Shown: positions 8,699 through 18,288, counted from the stretch's first letter. The stretch is DNA of 64,000 nt from CAVVUF01 sp963751425 (GCA_963751425.1 CAVVUF010000001.1:1426001-1490000); one strand, 5' to 3'. A program made the numbers and translations. Notes: generated by a model from the sequence alone, not told the origin.

Positions 8699-10501
8699 CT
8701 AGCGCGGGCCGCGCCGTCCAAACTGTCTCTCCAAAAGATCGACAGAGAGGTGGATCATCGTTGGACGACCATGCGGACAGGTACGCGGAGATGAGCATGC
8801 TTCTAAATCGGTTAGAAGCGCGCGCTGCTCTGCGGCAGATAACACCTGCCCTGCTTTTACCGCCGCACGTTTACAAATTCGGCCAATAATCTTGGCCTCG
8901 ATCTCGGTTTTGAGAGGGGCTTCATCTTCTTCGAAATCTTCCACCAAAACTCTCAATGCCGCCGCCGGGTCGAGGCTTGTCAGCAAGGCTGGAACTGCCC
9001 GTACCAAAAAAGCTCCCGGTCCAAAATGCTCCACCTGAAAACCAAGGTGGTTAAGGATCGGTAATTGGTCCTCTAAAAGCCGAGCCCCAGCTGGAGGTAG
9101 TTCCACACTCACCGGCGCCAGTAAGGTTTGAGAGATGATCTGGCTTCCTGCTGTTTGATGCTCAACACTCATACGCTCAAATAATACCCGTTCATGAGCC
9201 GCATGCTGGTCTATCAAATATAGCCCATCCGGACCTTCGGCTACCAGGTAGGCAGCCGCGATCTGCCCCACCAAGCGCAAGATCGGTGCAGCCATTCGCG
9301 CTTGAACGGTCGGAGCGGATACTTGAGGCTGATCCGACGAGCCATTTAACGCTGTTGCTTCCGTCCCGCCAGCCCCTTCGGTGCGTTCTGGAGCCGGTCT
9401 CATTTGTAAATCCCAATCTCCTGCCATATTCCATGCCGGATTAAAGCGCGGGCTGGCGTGGGAAGTGACTCGCTTTGTGACCAACGGAACTGGGTGCTGT
9501 TGATATCTGGTACAGGTGTATGTGCTAAAAGCGCCCTGCGCACCGCCCTTTGCAGGCCCGTAAAAACTCGGTTTGCCTCTCGGAACCTGACTTCTGCTTT
9601 CGTAGGATGCACATTGACATCCACCTGGTCAGGGGCTATATTGATAAAGAGAATTCCTAAAGGAAACCGCCCCACCATCAAGAGTGTATGATAAGCCTGC
9701 AAGACAGCGCTTGATAGGGCTGCATCTTGCACGGGTCTTCCATTGACAAAGAATGTCAGCTCCCTCCGGTTTGAACGCGTCAGGCTTGTGGGGCTGGTGA
9801 ATCCAGTAATGCTTAATCCCTCTTCTTCTGATATCACCTCGATCATCAAGCGCGCGGTATCGGGACCGTATAAGACCGCTAAGACTTCTCGACGGTTACC
9901 ATTCCCACTGGTTTGCAAGGATGCGCGCCCGTCTTGCACCAGCGAAAAGCGGATCATCGGGTAAGCCAGTGCATAGCGAGTCACCAATGTATCGATTTGG
10001 CGGCGTTCGGTGACTTCTTTTTAAGAATTTCCTGCGGGCGGGAATATTATAAAACAAATCTTCTACCCGAACGACTGTCCCCACTGGAGCTCCCACCCTT
10101 TCAGGTCGAAATAAATTCCCCCCTTCTACCCGAAGCTGGATCCCAACGTCAGATTCCTTTGACCGTGACGTCAAGGTCAGGCGTGATACCGATCCGATCG
10201 AAGCCAGTGCTTCGCCGCGAAAACCCAAGGTTTGAATTCGAAACAAATCATCTGCAGATTGCAGCTTACTGGTTGCATGCCTGGCAACAGCCAATTCAAT
10301 CTCTTCAGGATGGATCCCTGACCCGTTATCAGCCACCTCAACCAATTGCTGTCCACCACCTGCAACACGCACCGAGATATGGCTGGCGCGAGCGTCGATG
10401 GCATTCTCTAAAAGTTCTTTAACAACAGATGCCGGTCTTTCAACGACTTCACCCGCTGCAATCTGCGAGGCCACGTCTTGAGGTAGCAAATGGATTGACA
10501 T
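8699..10501 (-). CDS. mutL: DNA mismatch repair protein MutL, two frameshifts
   Basis: About 600 residues across three frames. The N-terminal GHKL ATPase shows ENAIDA, DNGSGI, RHATSKL and TLGFRGEAL. The C-terminal domain carries DQHAAHERVLFE and CPHGRP, the metal-binding motifs of the endonuclease-type MutL found in bacteria lacking MutH. The first break is in a run of five T at 10018-10022; with one less, the protein reads KFLKEVTERRQIDTL, as expected for MutL. The second break lies in the variable linker between 9400 and 9480 and cannot be placed exactly. Both are probably sequence errors, though a true mutator allele cannot be excluded from sequence alone. The -10 box is 6 bases before the ATG. 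Confidence 0.92.
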
Positions 10502-10507
10502 ATGGCA

Positions 10508-10532
10508 ATTATACCGTCTTATCCCTTATAAT
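10508..10532. promoter_or_regulatory. Divergent leaderless promoters between mutL and the HAD gene
   Basis: The 38-base gap holds two TATAAT boxes. One on the minus strand (10513-10508) is 6 bases before the mutL ATG at 10501. One on the plus strand (10527-10532) is 7 bases before the HAD ATG at 10540. The -35 elements are weak. Both transcripts would start at or beside their start codons. Confidence 0.55.
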
Positions 10533-10539
10533 ATTTCCT

Positions 10540-11206
10540 ATGCGTTTCAACACCCTTTTCTTTGATCTCGACGATACTTTGTATCCTTCCAGCACTGGAT
10601 TATGGAATGCCATCCGTGACCGGATGGGGCAATATATGCATGAGAGGTTAGACATCCCCTGGGAAGATATACCTCGCCTCCGAATTCAATACCTGGAAAC
10701 ATATGGGACCACCTTGCGTGGTTTACAGCATTTCTACACAATTGATAGTGAAGAGTACCTGGCATATGTCCATGACCTACCCCTCGATCAATACCTTTAC
10801 CCTGAACCTGCTGTCCGGTCGCTTCTTCTCAGTTTGCCTCAACCAAAATGGATTTTCACCAATGCAGATGCAGCGCATGCCAGGCGGGTATTAGAAGTTC
10901 TAAAATTGAATGACTGTTTCAAGGGAGTGATCGATCTCCATGTTTTAAATTTCGCCTGCAAGCCCGAAGAAGTCACTTACCTGCGCGCCTTGGAAGTGGC
11001 TAGGCAGGATAAACCATCCGGTTGTGTTCTTATCGAAGATTCCATCCGCAACCTTACTCCAGCTCATGCTCTAGGATTTACCACAATTTTGATTCACAAC
11101 CACACTAATCCACCAGTCAAACTTAAAGATTTCAGGCGTAGATTATGCCATATCTCATTTATGCGAGCTTCAGCAAGTCTTACCTGCCCTTTGGGAAGAG
11201 GGATGA
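10540..11206 (+). CDS. HAD-family phosphatase (pyrimidine 5'-nucleotidase-like), frameshifted near the end
   Basis: About 221 residues. FFDLDDTLYP at the N-terminus is HAD motif I with nucleophile Asp and the LDDTLYP wording of the SDT1/PPR1 nucleotidase group. IFTNAD is motif II and LIEDSIRN carries motif IV. The C-terminal frame changes between 11118 and 11135. One frame continues into the next gene, while the frame ending DYAISHLCELQQVL and then TGA at 11204-11206 is the one expected for this family. The apparent 527-residue fusion with the CoA-transferase is therefore an artefact of the shift. The stop overlaps the next start codon. Confidence 0.8.
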
Positions 11207-12012
11207 ATCGCATGTCAAATAAACTGATTACCCTTGAACAAGCTGCTTCCCTTGTTCCCAATGGCGCTATACTTGCCCTGGGAGGGATTACGTTATACAG
11301 GCGTCCAATGGCATTTACCCGTGCCCTGCTCCAACGGTGGCAAAAATCAGGCGAGCCCCGGGACCTGACTCTTTTAACATTTACAGCCAGCCTGGAAAGT
11401 GACTTGCTTGTAGGTGCCAAGATTGTCACCCGGGTGCGGACCTGTTATTTTGGCATGGAAATTTTTGGTTTGGCTCCCATGTTCACTTTCTATGCCAATC
11501 GTGGTGAGATTGAGGTCATGGAAGAAACCGAAGCAAGCCTTGCTTTTGGTTTGAACGCTCAAGCTGCCAGCGTAGGTTTCATGCCCGGAAGAGCCTGGTT
11601 GGGTACTGACCTGCCCAGGCTGCGACCCGATGTGCAGACGGTCATTGATCCTTACAGTGGTGAGGAATTGATTGCTTTCCCCGCCATTCATCCTGATGTT
11701 GCCGTCATTCATGCCCTTTCAGCCGACCTGGAGGGCAACGCTTTGATTGGAGATAATAAGGGCGTAGATGAAGAGCTGGCGATCACATCCAAAACCGTCA
11801 TCATTACTACAGAGGAAATCATCCCTGAATTATCGAAAGCAGATATCACTGCTCCGTTTGTTCATGCAGTTGCCAGTGCCGCTCGAGGTGCCTTACCAAC
11901 TTCCTGTCATCCGATTTATCCCTTGGACGGAAATGTGTTGCTGGACTATACAGAATCGGTCAGTGATCCAGCCTCTTTCTCCATTTTTCTTAATCGTTTC
12001 CTTAAGGAATAG
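11203..12012 (+). CDS. CoA-transferase subunit A-like protein
   Basis: 269 residues from the ATG at 11203, which overlaps the HAD stop as ATGA (an in-frame ATG at 11212 is an alternative). The start LITLEQAASLVPNGAILALGG and the later GNALIGDNKGVDEELA resemble the alpha subunit of family I CoA-transferases (GctA/IpdA type), enzymes that move CoA between acyl acids. These usually work with a beta subunit carrying the catalytic Glu, and none is adjacent. It may pair with a distant partner or act differently. It is placed between a nucleotidase and a protease, so the context gives no pathway. Confidence 0.7.
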   Translation: MNRMSNKLITLEQAASLVPNGAILALGGITLYRRPMAFTRALLQRWQKSGEPRDLTLLTFTASLESDLLVGAKIVTRVRTCYFGMEIFGLAPMFTFYANRGEIEVMEETEASLAFGLNAQAASVGFMPGRAWLGTDLPRLRPDVQTVIDPYSGEELIAFPAIHPDVAVIHALSADLEGNALIGDNKGVDEELAITSKTVIITTEEIIPELSKADITAPFVHAVASAARGALPTSCHPIYPLDGNVLLDYTESVSDPASFSIFLNRFLKE

Positions 12013-12089
12013 GATTCATTTTCCATCTTCTTTAACGATATTTATCTTATTCTAACATTCGTGTGGTAACCTATCCTTCAGGAGACTTT

Positions 12090-13322
12090 ATGAAGTCAAA
12101 AACTTGGATTACTGTACTAGGGATTATTGTCGCTGTCTTGTTGTTGGCAGGTGCTTGCTCTGCAGGTTTTATGGCTGGTTCGTTAATTCAACCTCAAGCC
12201 AAGAATGGGGTTATTGGAAATATTCTACCCTCCCCAAAAACAACCGCTGACTCCACCGATACCACCTCTCTCTTTAAACCCTTTTGGGAGGCCTGGCAAA
12301 TTGTTCATGATTACTATGTGGACCAACCCCTCGATGATACAAAACTCATGCAGGGTGCTATACGAGGCATGATTGCAGCTTTAGGCGACAAGCATTCTTC
12401 ATACATGGATCCTTTGGAATATAAAGATGCCACTTCTGACCTGTCAGGGGAGTATGAAGGTATTGGCGCCTGGGTAAACACGGAAGGCGATTATCTGACA
12501 ATTTCTGAACCCATGCCTGGGTCTCCAGCCGAAAAGGCAGGCCTGATCACTGGCGATCAGATCATCAAGATCGATGGCGAAGATATGACCGGCGTTCTGC
12601 CTGAATTAGCTCGGCGTAAAGTTCTTGGACCCGCTGACTTTACCGTGGTCCTGACCATTCTACGCGATGGAGTTGAAAATCCTTTTGATGTCTCTGTCAC
12701 ACGCGATGCAATAAAAGTAGCCAGTGTCGACAGCAAAATGCTCGCAGATAATATCGCTTATGTCAAAATTCGTAATTTCGGCGATCAAACAGATGAAGAA
12801 TTGACCGCAGCTCTCAAAGATTTGATGAAGCAGAAACCTGCCGGTTTGGTTCTTGATTTACGCAACAATCCCGGTGGGTCTCTGGATACCGCCATCAATA
12901 TTGCTTCCCAATTTATCGGAGACGGTGTTATTCTTTATGAAGAATATGGCGATGGCACTCGCCAAACCCATGAAGCCAAACAAGGAGGTCTTGCAACCGA
13001 TATCCCTCTGGTTGTTTTGGTGAATGAATTCTCTGCTTCTGCTTCTGAGGTGGTAGCTGGCGCAATTCAAGATACCGGGCGTGCTGAGCTCGTAGGTACC
13101 ACCACCTATGGTAAAGGCAGCGTTCAACAATGGATTCCTCTCTCTGGAGATGAAGGTGCTGTGCGGGTTACCATTGCTCGTTGGCTTACTCCGAATGGTC
13201 GCCTGATCCATGAAGTCGGGCTAAAACCTGATGAAGAAGTCACAACAACCGAAGAGGATGCCAAGGCCAATCTCGACCCGCAGTTGGATGCAGCCATCAA
13301 GTTGTTAATTGGAAACAAGTAA
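12090..13322 (+). CDS. ctpA: S41-family C-terminal processing protease
   Basis: 410 residues from the ATG at 12090, which has AGGAG at 12080-12084; an in-frame start at 12063 has no ribosome-binding site. One N-terminal membrane anchor or signal (VLGIIVAVLLLAGACSAG) is followed by a PDZ domain (GIGAWVNTE... SPAEKAGLITGDQIIKIDG). The S41 catalytic domain has NPGGSLDTA, the nucleophile region FSASASEVVAGA and the general-base Lys in TTYGKGSVQ. CtpA-type proteases cut unstructured C-termini of exported proteins. The frame is intact and the length normal. Confidence 0.93.
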   Translation: MKSKTWITVLGIIVAVLLLAGACSAGFMAGSLIQPQAKNGVIGNILPSPKTTADSTDTTSLFKPFWEAWQIVHDYYVDQPLDDTKLMQGAIRGMIAALGDKHSSYMDPLEYKDATSDLSGEYEGIGAWVNTEGDYLTISEPMPGSPAEKAGLITGDQIIKIDGEDMTGVLPELARRKVLGPADFTVVLTILRDGVENPFDVSVTRDAIKVASVDSKMLADNIAYVKIRNFGDQTDEELTAALKDLMKQKPAGLVLDLRNNPGGSLDTAINIASQFIGDGVILYEEYGDGTRQTHEAKQGGLATDIPLVVLVNEFSASASEVVAGAIQDTGRAELVGTTTYGKGSVQQWIPLSGDEGAVRVTIARWLTPNGRLIHEVGLKPDEEVTTTEEDAKANLDPQLDAAIKLLIGNK

Positions 13323-13340
13323 TGCGTTTCGGAGGTTCAT

Positions 13341-14036
13341 ATGTTTTTCTTTAATCCTCAATATCTGATGTTTATGCTGCCTGCCATGGTACTGATGATG
13401 CTGGTGCAGGCTTATGTCTCTTCAGCTTACCGCAAGTGGAGTCGGGTTCCTGCTCGCAGCCAGTTGAGCGGTGCCCAGGTTGCCCAGCGCCTGATCAGCG
13501 CAGGGGGCCTGGATGTGACAATTAAGGGGATCAGTGGAAACTTAACCGACCATTACGATCCTCGCTCGAAAGTTCTCAGCTTATCCCGGGGGGTATACGA
13601 AGGGCAGTCTGTCGCCTCCGCTGCTGTGGCAGCCCACGAATTAGGTCATGCCATGCAAGATCGAGAAGGCTACCTGCCTTTACGTTTCCGTTCAGCCCTG
13701 GTTCCAGCGGTAAATATTGGCTCATACCTGGGTTGGATCCTGATCATCCTCGGTATGCTCCTTCGCCTGACCAATTTAGCCTGGGCAGGTGTGTTTGTCT
13801 TTTCGTTGGGAGCGGTTTTTGCTCTGGCAACCATCCCAGTTGAGCTGAATGCTTCAGCACGTGCCAAGCAGTTGTTGGTCGATTCGGGTTTAATTGTCGG
13901 TGAAGACGAGGCGCGCGGTGTAAACAATGTCTTGAACGCCGCAGCGCTAACTTATGTCGCTGCCTTAATCACAGCCGTCTTGCAATTGCTCTACTACGTG
14001 TCGCTTGTCTTTGGCATGGGCGGCCGGCGCAGATAA
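13341..14036 (+). CDS. YugP-type membrane zinc metallopeptidase
   Basis: 231 residues, with a GGAGG start signal before the ATG at 13341. AAHELGHAMQ is the HExxH zinc site. Several hydrophobic helices surround it, with the first at residues 5-25 and others at about 125-170 and 200-225. This is the 'neutral zinc metallopeptidase' YugP family, integral membrane proteins of unknown substrate. It follows ctpA by 18 bases and is probably cotranscribed with it, placing two membrane-linked proteases together. A strong terminator follows. Confidence 0.9.
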   Translation: MFFFNPQYLMFMLPAMVLMMLVQAYVSSAYRKWSRVPARSQLSGAQVAQRLISAGGLDVTIKGISGNLTDHYDPRSKVLSLSRGVYEGQSVASAAVAAHELGHAMQDREGYLPLRFRSALVPAVNIGSYLGWILIILGMLLRLTNLAWAGVFVFSLGAVFALATIPVELNASARAKQLLVDSGLIVGEDEARGVNNVLNAAALTYVAALITAVLQLLYYVSLVFGMGGRRR

Positions 14037-14047
14037 ATTCCTTTTTC

Positions 14048-14089
14048 TAAACACAAAATCCAGCAAAATACTGCTGGATTTTGTGTTTA
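14048..14089 (+). terminator. Hairpin terminator after the ctpA-yugP operon
   Basis: A perfect 18-base inverted repeat, 14048-14065 with 14072-14089, encloses a 6-base loop. The right arm is T-rich (TTTTGTGTTT), so it can end transcription in either direction. Confidence 0.8.
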
Positions 14090-14138
14090 AATCCATTGGT
14101 CAGTTTTTCATCATAGACCCAATCAAACTTTTATCCGA

Positions 14139-14144
14139 TATAAT
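14139..14144 (+). promoter_or_regulatory. -10 box of the YbhN-like gene, leaderless arrangement
   Basis: TATAAT lies 6 bases before the ATG at 14151. There is no room for a ribosome-binding site. No good -35 is seen. Confidence 0.45.
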
Positions 14145-14150
14145 CTGAAT

Positions 14151-15386
14151 ATGAGGAAATTATTTATAGCAATTGTGGTGGTGTTGAGTATTATTTTTAT
14201 TATCGCCAGCATCGCCGAAATCGAAACATTGATTCAAACCTTACAGCATGGGAATTGGTTGTTCCTTATCCTGGCTATTTTTATCGAAGGGCTTTGGCTC
14301 GTCAATCTGACCGCTCAATATCATTCCATTTATCGAGCTGTTGGAATAGAAGAGGAAACCATCAAGGGTCTCTTTCCCATAATTCTTTCAGCAAATTTTG
14401 TGAATATTATTGCCCCATCTGCCGGAATGAGCGGTATTACGGTCATGGTTACCCGTGCCCGCGACAGGAAATACTCCACCGCCCGCGCTACAGTAGCCAG
14501 CACACTCTTTGTCGAATCGGATTACCTTGGCTTTATATGCGTCCTGGCAGTTGGGATGATCGTCTTGATCAGGCGCAATAATCTCAGTGCATCCGAGATC
14601 ACTGCTGCTGCGCTTCTGATTCTGGCCGCCTCCGTTTTTGCCTTTTTACTTTATCTCGGTATGCGTTCCGAACAAGCTCTTGGCAAAGCCCTGATAAAGC
14701 TAACCCGCATGGTTAACTTTGTTCTACATCCGTTAATCCACCGAGATTACCTGAACGAAGCCCATGCTCTAGATTATGCGCATGAATTAGTGGATGGCTT
14801 AACCCAGATGAAAAGCAATCCAAAGAGCATGATCATGCCGATCTTGTTTGCTTTAATCAATAAAGCTTTGCTCTTGGCTATATTTACCTTGGTTTTCCTG
14901 GCGTTCAATGTGCCTGTCTCAATCGGAACGATCATTGCCGGATTCAGTATCGGCTATCTATTTATGATCGTCTCACCCACACCCGCCGGGATTGGAATTG
15001 TAGAAGGTTCTCTGACCCTGGCATTGACTTCCATGTATGTCCCATTTGGTCTTGCGGCGATTATTACATTAGCTTATCGTGGAATTACTTTTTGGCTCCC
15101 CCTTGCTGTTGGAATAATTTCCCTCAGGTGGTTGGATTCGAAAAAACTCCCCCAGGATTCGATTCCTTCTCAGCAGAGCAAGGGGCTCACTCCGGTATCA
15201 CCAACCAATCCTACCGTAGACAACCTTGAAACGTCCTCCGCTGAAGTTAAAAGATCCCTGAGAACATTCATAATCAGTTTGACCAATCATCACCCTTCGT
15301 GTATAATCAGCCTTTGCTTACACGAGAGTACGAGCGGATTTTTGGTATTGGCCATGGGTTCGAAGTGCATGTCCAAACCGAGATGA
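14151..15386 (+). CDS. YbhN/LPG-synthase-type flippase-like membrane protein
   Basis: Up to 411 residues, with about eight or nine transmembrane helices over the first 330. The sequence ANFVNIIAPSAGMSG and the C-terminal SPTPAGIGIVEGSL match the lysylphosphatidylglycerol synthase transmembrane region (UPF0104/YbhN). Members move or modify lipids or lipid-linked sugars. The final 60 or so residues are polar and then atypical. The reading frame runs over a strong promoter for rpmH (15279-15307), so the true end may be earlier, with a missed frameshift near 15200-15260. The catalytic domain of MprF is absent. Confidence 0.8.
   Translation: MRKLFIAIVVVLSIIFIIASIAEIETLIQTLQHGNWLFLILAIFIEGLWLVNLTAQYHSIYRAVGIEEETIKGLFPIILSANFVNIIAPSAGMSGITVMVTRARDRKYSTARATVASTLFVESDYLGFICVLAVGMIVLIRRNNLSASEITAAALLILAASVFAFLLYLGMRSEQALGKALIKLTRMVNFVLHPLIHRDYLNEAHALDYAHELVDGLTQMKSNPKSMIMPILFALINKALLLAIFTLVFLAFNVPVSIGTIIAGFSIGYLFMIVSPTPAGIGIVEGSLTLALTSMYVPFGLAAIITLAYRGITFWLPLAVGIISLRWLDSKKLPQDSIPSQQSKGLTPVSPTNPTVDNLETSSAEVKRSLRTFIISLTNHHPSCIISLCLHESTSGFLVLAMGSKCMSKPR
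15279..15307 (+). promoter_or_regulatory. Strong promoter of the rpmH-rnpA cluster
   Basis: TTGACC (15279-15284), a 17-base spacer and TATAAT (15302-15307) with TG at the extended -10 position. It lies inside the 3' end of the preceding frame and leaves a leader of roughly 110 bases before rpmH. Confidence 0.75.
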
Positions 15387-15426
15387 ACCGCTTTACGAGA
15401 CTATACAGAAAAGTTAGGAAGTTAGC

Positions 15427-15597
15427 ATGCCAAAACGAACATACCAACCCAAAATGCGTCGGCGCGTACGCGTACATGGATTCCGCCATCGTATGTCAAC
15501 CGCAGATGGTCGCAAAGTACTCCAAGCCCGTCGAGCCCGAGGGCGACATCGCTTGACCGTAACCAAGAATAACCATACGAAACGGATCATCTGGTAG
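15427..15597 (+). CDS. rpmH: 50S ribosomal protein L34
   Basis: 56 residues starting MPKRTYQPKMRRRVRVHGFR, with RMSTADGRKVL and the basic C-terminal half of L34. This is slightly longer than the usual 44-46 residues because of an extra tail after RGRHRLTV. L34 is a small basic large-subunit protein. It sits immediately upstream of rnpA as in most bacteria, under the promoter at 15279-15307. Confidence 0.93.
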   Translation: MPKRTYQPKMRRRVRVHGFRHRMSTADGRKVLQARRARGRHRLTVTKNNHTKRIIW

Positions 15598-15672
15598 CAT
15601 TGGCGAACTTGTGGGTTGCTCGGGCAGGATTTTTCCTTATGGTCAACGAGCATTCCTGGTGGGAACGATCGC

Positions 15673-16023
15673 GTGAATTGCAGGTTCCGCCTGACCAGGT
15701 CAACCGATTTCAAGCGGGTGCGGCGGTTTGGTAAATCTTATGCCCACCCGCTTGTTGTGTTGGTAGTCATGCCCAATGCTTCAGGTAATGTGCACGTTGG
15801 AGTCTCTGCGGGTCGTTCTGTGGGCAACGCCGTCCAACGCAACCGTTCCAAGCGGCTCTTACGCGAAGCCATTCGCCCCCTGCTCCCACAGATTCTTCCT
15901 GGCTGGGAATTGATCCTTTTGTCAAGGAGCACTACCTCGAAAGTTTCGAGTCCTGATATTCAAGCAGCATTAGTTAACCTGCTAAAACGGGCACAAATTA
16001 TAAAAGTCGAAAATGGAAGCTGA
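15673..16023 (+). CDS. rnpA: Ribonuclease P protein component
   Basis: 116 residues from the GTG at 15673. The frame is open upstream to 15616, but family members begin just before FRLTRSTDFKRV, and GGTGGGA at 15658-15664 gives a start signal. The RNR motif region (GRSVGNAVQRNRSKRLLRE) is clear. The protein binds the catalytic RNA and helps remove tRNA 5' leaders. It overlaps yidD by 11 bases. Confidence 0.9.
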   Translation: MNCRFRLTRSTDFKRVRRFGKSYAHPLVVLVVMPNASGNVHVGVSAGRSVGNAVQRNRSKRLLREAIRPLLPQILPGWELILLSRSTTSKVSSPDIQAALVNLLKRAQIIKVENGS

Positions 16024-16306
16024 GCATACGCATGATCCCGAATTTCCGCCGGAGCCCCGTCTACGGGATATTCCGCTGCGCTGGGATACACTGGCTCGTA
16101 TACCCTTTCTGGCTTTGATTCGCTTTTACCAAATGACCTTCTCGCGTACTTTACCGCCCAATACATGCCGGTTCTACCCAACCTGCTCGCACTATGGATA
16201 TCAAGCAATCTATCGTTATGGAATATTAAAAGGCGGCCTGATGGCAGCCTGGCGTATTTTAAGATGCAATCCCTTCAATAAAGGTGGCTTCGACCCGGTC
16301 CCTTAA
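16013..16306 (+). CDS. yidD: Membrane protein insertion efficiency factor YidD
   Basis: 97 residues. FYQMTFSRTLPPNTCRFYPT, CSHYGYQAI and the ending RCNPFNKGGFDPVP are the fixed YidD signatures, including the paired cysteines. It is an amphipathic inner-membrane-associated factor that helps YidC. An extra N-terminal stretch of about 30 residues precedes the family core. It overlaps rnpA, the canonical arrangement. Confidence 0.94.
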   Translation: MEAEHTHDPEFPPEPRLRDIPLRWDTLARIPFLALIRFYQMTFSRTLPPNTCRFYPTCSHYGYQAIYRYGILKGGLMAAWRILRCNPFNKGGFDPVP

Positions 16307-16349
16307 ATTTAAAGAAATATCCTTGAATCATGATGGATAAAGTTTACCT

Positions 16350-17453
16350 ATGAAAATTTCTCGTTTTCTCTTGCTCGGTTTTCTTCTCATTCTCACCGCC
16401 AGTTTCTTGAGCGGCTGCACCGGTGGCAGCTCTCTCCCCTCAGGTTGGACGGGGTTGTTGGTAGATCAAAACACTGGTTATTTGGCAAATAACACTTTTG
16501 TTTATGCCATCAATCTAGAAAATGGCAGTCTTAAGTGGAAATATCCAGCCGACAAAGCTGAAAAAGGTAAAACTTTTTTTGCTGCTCCTGTATTGACTGA
16601 AGATGGAAAACAGCTCATTGTAGGCGGGTATGATCATGTTCTTTACAGCCTCGATCCAAATACTGGCACAATTTTATGGCAATTTCCTCGTACCCCTGAG
16701 GATACCGTAAAAGCGACGGATAGATATGTGGGCAGTCCCTTAATCACCTCGCAAGGAATTTTCGCCCCCAATGCGGATGGCTTCCTCTATGCCTTGGATT
16801 TGAACGGTAACCAGCTCTGGCCTCCTTTCCAAACTGCAGGCCCTCTCTGGGCGCAGCCCGTCACAGATGGAAAATGCCAATGCCTGTACATTTCATCAAT
16901 GGATCATCACTTATATGCAGTCAACGCGGCCACGGGCATGCAAATCTGGCTAAGCCCAGAATTGGGAGGTGCTGTCGTAGCCGCTCCGACCTATGATGAA
17001 ACCGGAACTCTTTTCGTAGGTACCTTTGGCAACGAAATGCTCGCGCTTGATTCTGCCACCGGAGAGATCAAATGGCGCTTCAGCACAACCGATTGGGTCT
17101 GGTCATCGGCTCCCCAAGAGAATGAAGCCATTTACTTTGGCGACCTAAAGGGAACATTTTTTGCTCTGACAACCTCAGGAGCTGCTAAATGGAATAAGCA
17201 AGCCGACGGGACGATTACTGGGACACCCTTATTGACCAAGGATCAGGTATTTTTTGGAACCGAAAATGGCAGCATTTACGCTTTGGATCACGAAGGGAAT
17301 TCTGCCTGGAACACGACCGTCAGTGGTAAAGTTTATTCACCTATCTTGGCTTCAGGAGACACGCTTTATGTGACCCCCTCCGAGGGAGATGCTCTCTTGA
17401 TCGCCATGACCACCGCCGGTTCAATCAAGTGGTCCTTTATACCACCCAAATAA
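16350..17453 (+). CDS. PQQ-like beta-propeller lipoprotein (BamB-like)
   Basis: 367 residues. The signal peptide has a lipobox ending LSGC at Cys23, so the mature protein is probably lipid-anchored outside the membrane. The body has repeated blades of the form 'LDpnTGtilWqF', 'LDsATGEIKWRF' and 'LDHEGNSAWNT', which is the tryptophan-docking PQQ-repeat pattern. In proteobacteria BamB scaffolds outer-membrane protein assembly; here the position between yidD and yidC suggests a role beside the insertase, but that is inference. Pyrroloquinoline quinone binding is not implied by the fold. Confidence 0.85.
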   Translation: MKISRFLLLGFLLILTASFLSGCTGGSSLPSGWTGLLVDQNTGYLANNTFVYAINLENGSLKWKYPADKAEKGKTFFAAPVLTEDGKQLIVGGYDHVLYSLDPNTGTILWQFPRTPEDTVKATDRYVGSPLITSQGIFAPNADGFLYALDLNGNQLWPPFQTAGPLWAQPVTDGKCQCLYISSMDHHLYAVNAATGMQIWLSPELGGAVVAAPTYDETGTLFVGTFGNEMLALDSATGEIKWRFSTTDWVWSSAPQENEAIYFGDLKGTFFALTTSGAAKWNKQADGTITGTPLLTKDQVFFGTENGSIYALDHEGNSAWNTTVSGKVYSPILASGDTLYVTPSEGDALLIAMTTAGSIKWSFIPPK

Positions 17454-17490
17454 TTAACCGTATTATTGGGATGATTGGAGAGATTTAAAC

Positions 17491-18288
17491 ATGTGGAATA
17501 CGCTCATTATTCAACCAATGCTGAATCTGCTGTTGTGGATTTATGACTTAACTTTTAACAATCTCGGCCTGGCGATCATCTTTTTCACGATTCTAATCCG
17601 CTTGGTCACTTACCCGTTGACGGCATCTCAGATGAAAAGCTCTCAGAAGATGCAGGAATTTCAAGGCTCTGACAAGTGGAAAGCCATCCAAAAAAAGTAT
17701 AAGGATGATAAGGAAAAGTTGGCTCAGGAACAAATGAAGCTCTATAAAGAGATGGGCATCAACCCCATGGCATCCTGTTTGCCCACGTTTATTCAGCTTC
17801 CCATCTTGTTCGGCCTTTACGGGGCCCTGAATATCGCTATGGCTTCTACCCCGCACCAGCTCCTGGGTTTATCAAAATTAATATACCCCTTTATCGATGG
17901 AGCTCAATTAATTCCTTTGAACAACCAGTTTCTCTGGATGAACCTGAGTCAACCGGAACGTCTTTATTTGTTTGGATTGGGAATCGGTATTCCTTCATTG
18001 ACGATCTTGGTTGTCATCACCACCTGGCTGCAGTCAAAAGTAATGACACCTCCGTCCGCTAACCCAGGCGATCAAAGCGCCCAAATGTCGAAAATGATGA
18101 ACCTCTATATGCCCTTCATGATGGGGTTCATTGCTTTCAGCCTCGCCTCCGGACTGGCCTTATACTTTGTCACCAGCAATGTGGTCGGTATCGCTCAGTA
18201 TGCTGCCATGGGAAAAGTGAACTGGAAGAACCTCTTGCCTTCCTTTAAGACAAATAAAGAGAAAACGAATAAAGAGAAAACAAAGTAG
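17491..18288 (+). CDS. yidC: Membrane protein insertase YidC/Oxa1
   Basis: 265 residues with five hydrophobic helices and no large periplasmic domain, the Gram-positive/Chloroflexi type. The first membrane region contains FFTILIRLVTYPL with the conserved Arg in the hydrophilic groove. MGINPMASCLPTFIQLPILF and the ending LYFVTSNVVGIAQY are family signatures. It inserts membrane proteins alone or with Sec. A Lys-rich tail carries the short repeat NKEKT twice, a common ribosome-contact feature. The jag homologue follows by 8 bases. Confidence 0.95.
   Translation: MWNTLIIQPMLNLLLWIYDLTFNNLGLAIIFFTILIRLVTYPLTASQMKSSQKMQEFQGSDKWKAIQKKYKDDKEKLAQEQMKLYKEMGINPMASCLPTFIQLPILFGLYGALNIAMASTPHQLLGLSKLIYPFIDGAQLIPLNNQFLWMNLSQPERLYLFGLGIGIPSLTILVVITTWLQSKVMTPPSANPGDQSAQMSKMMNLYMPFMMGFIAFSLASGLALYFVTSNVVGIAQYAAMGKVNWKNLLPSFKTNKEKTNKEKTK

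Noticed and set aside
10429..12012. A 527-residue HAD-CoA-transferase fusion protein
   Set aside because: The HAD C-terminus in the other frame reads as expected and stops at 11204-11206, overlapping the next start codon. The long frame results from one indel.
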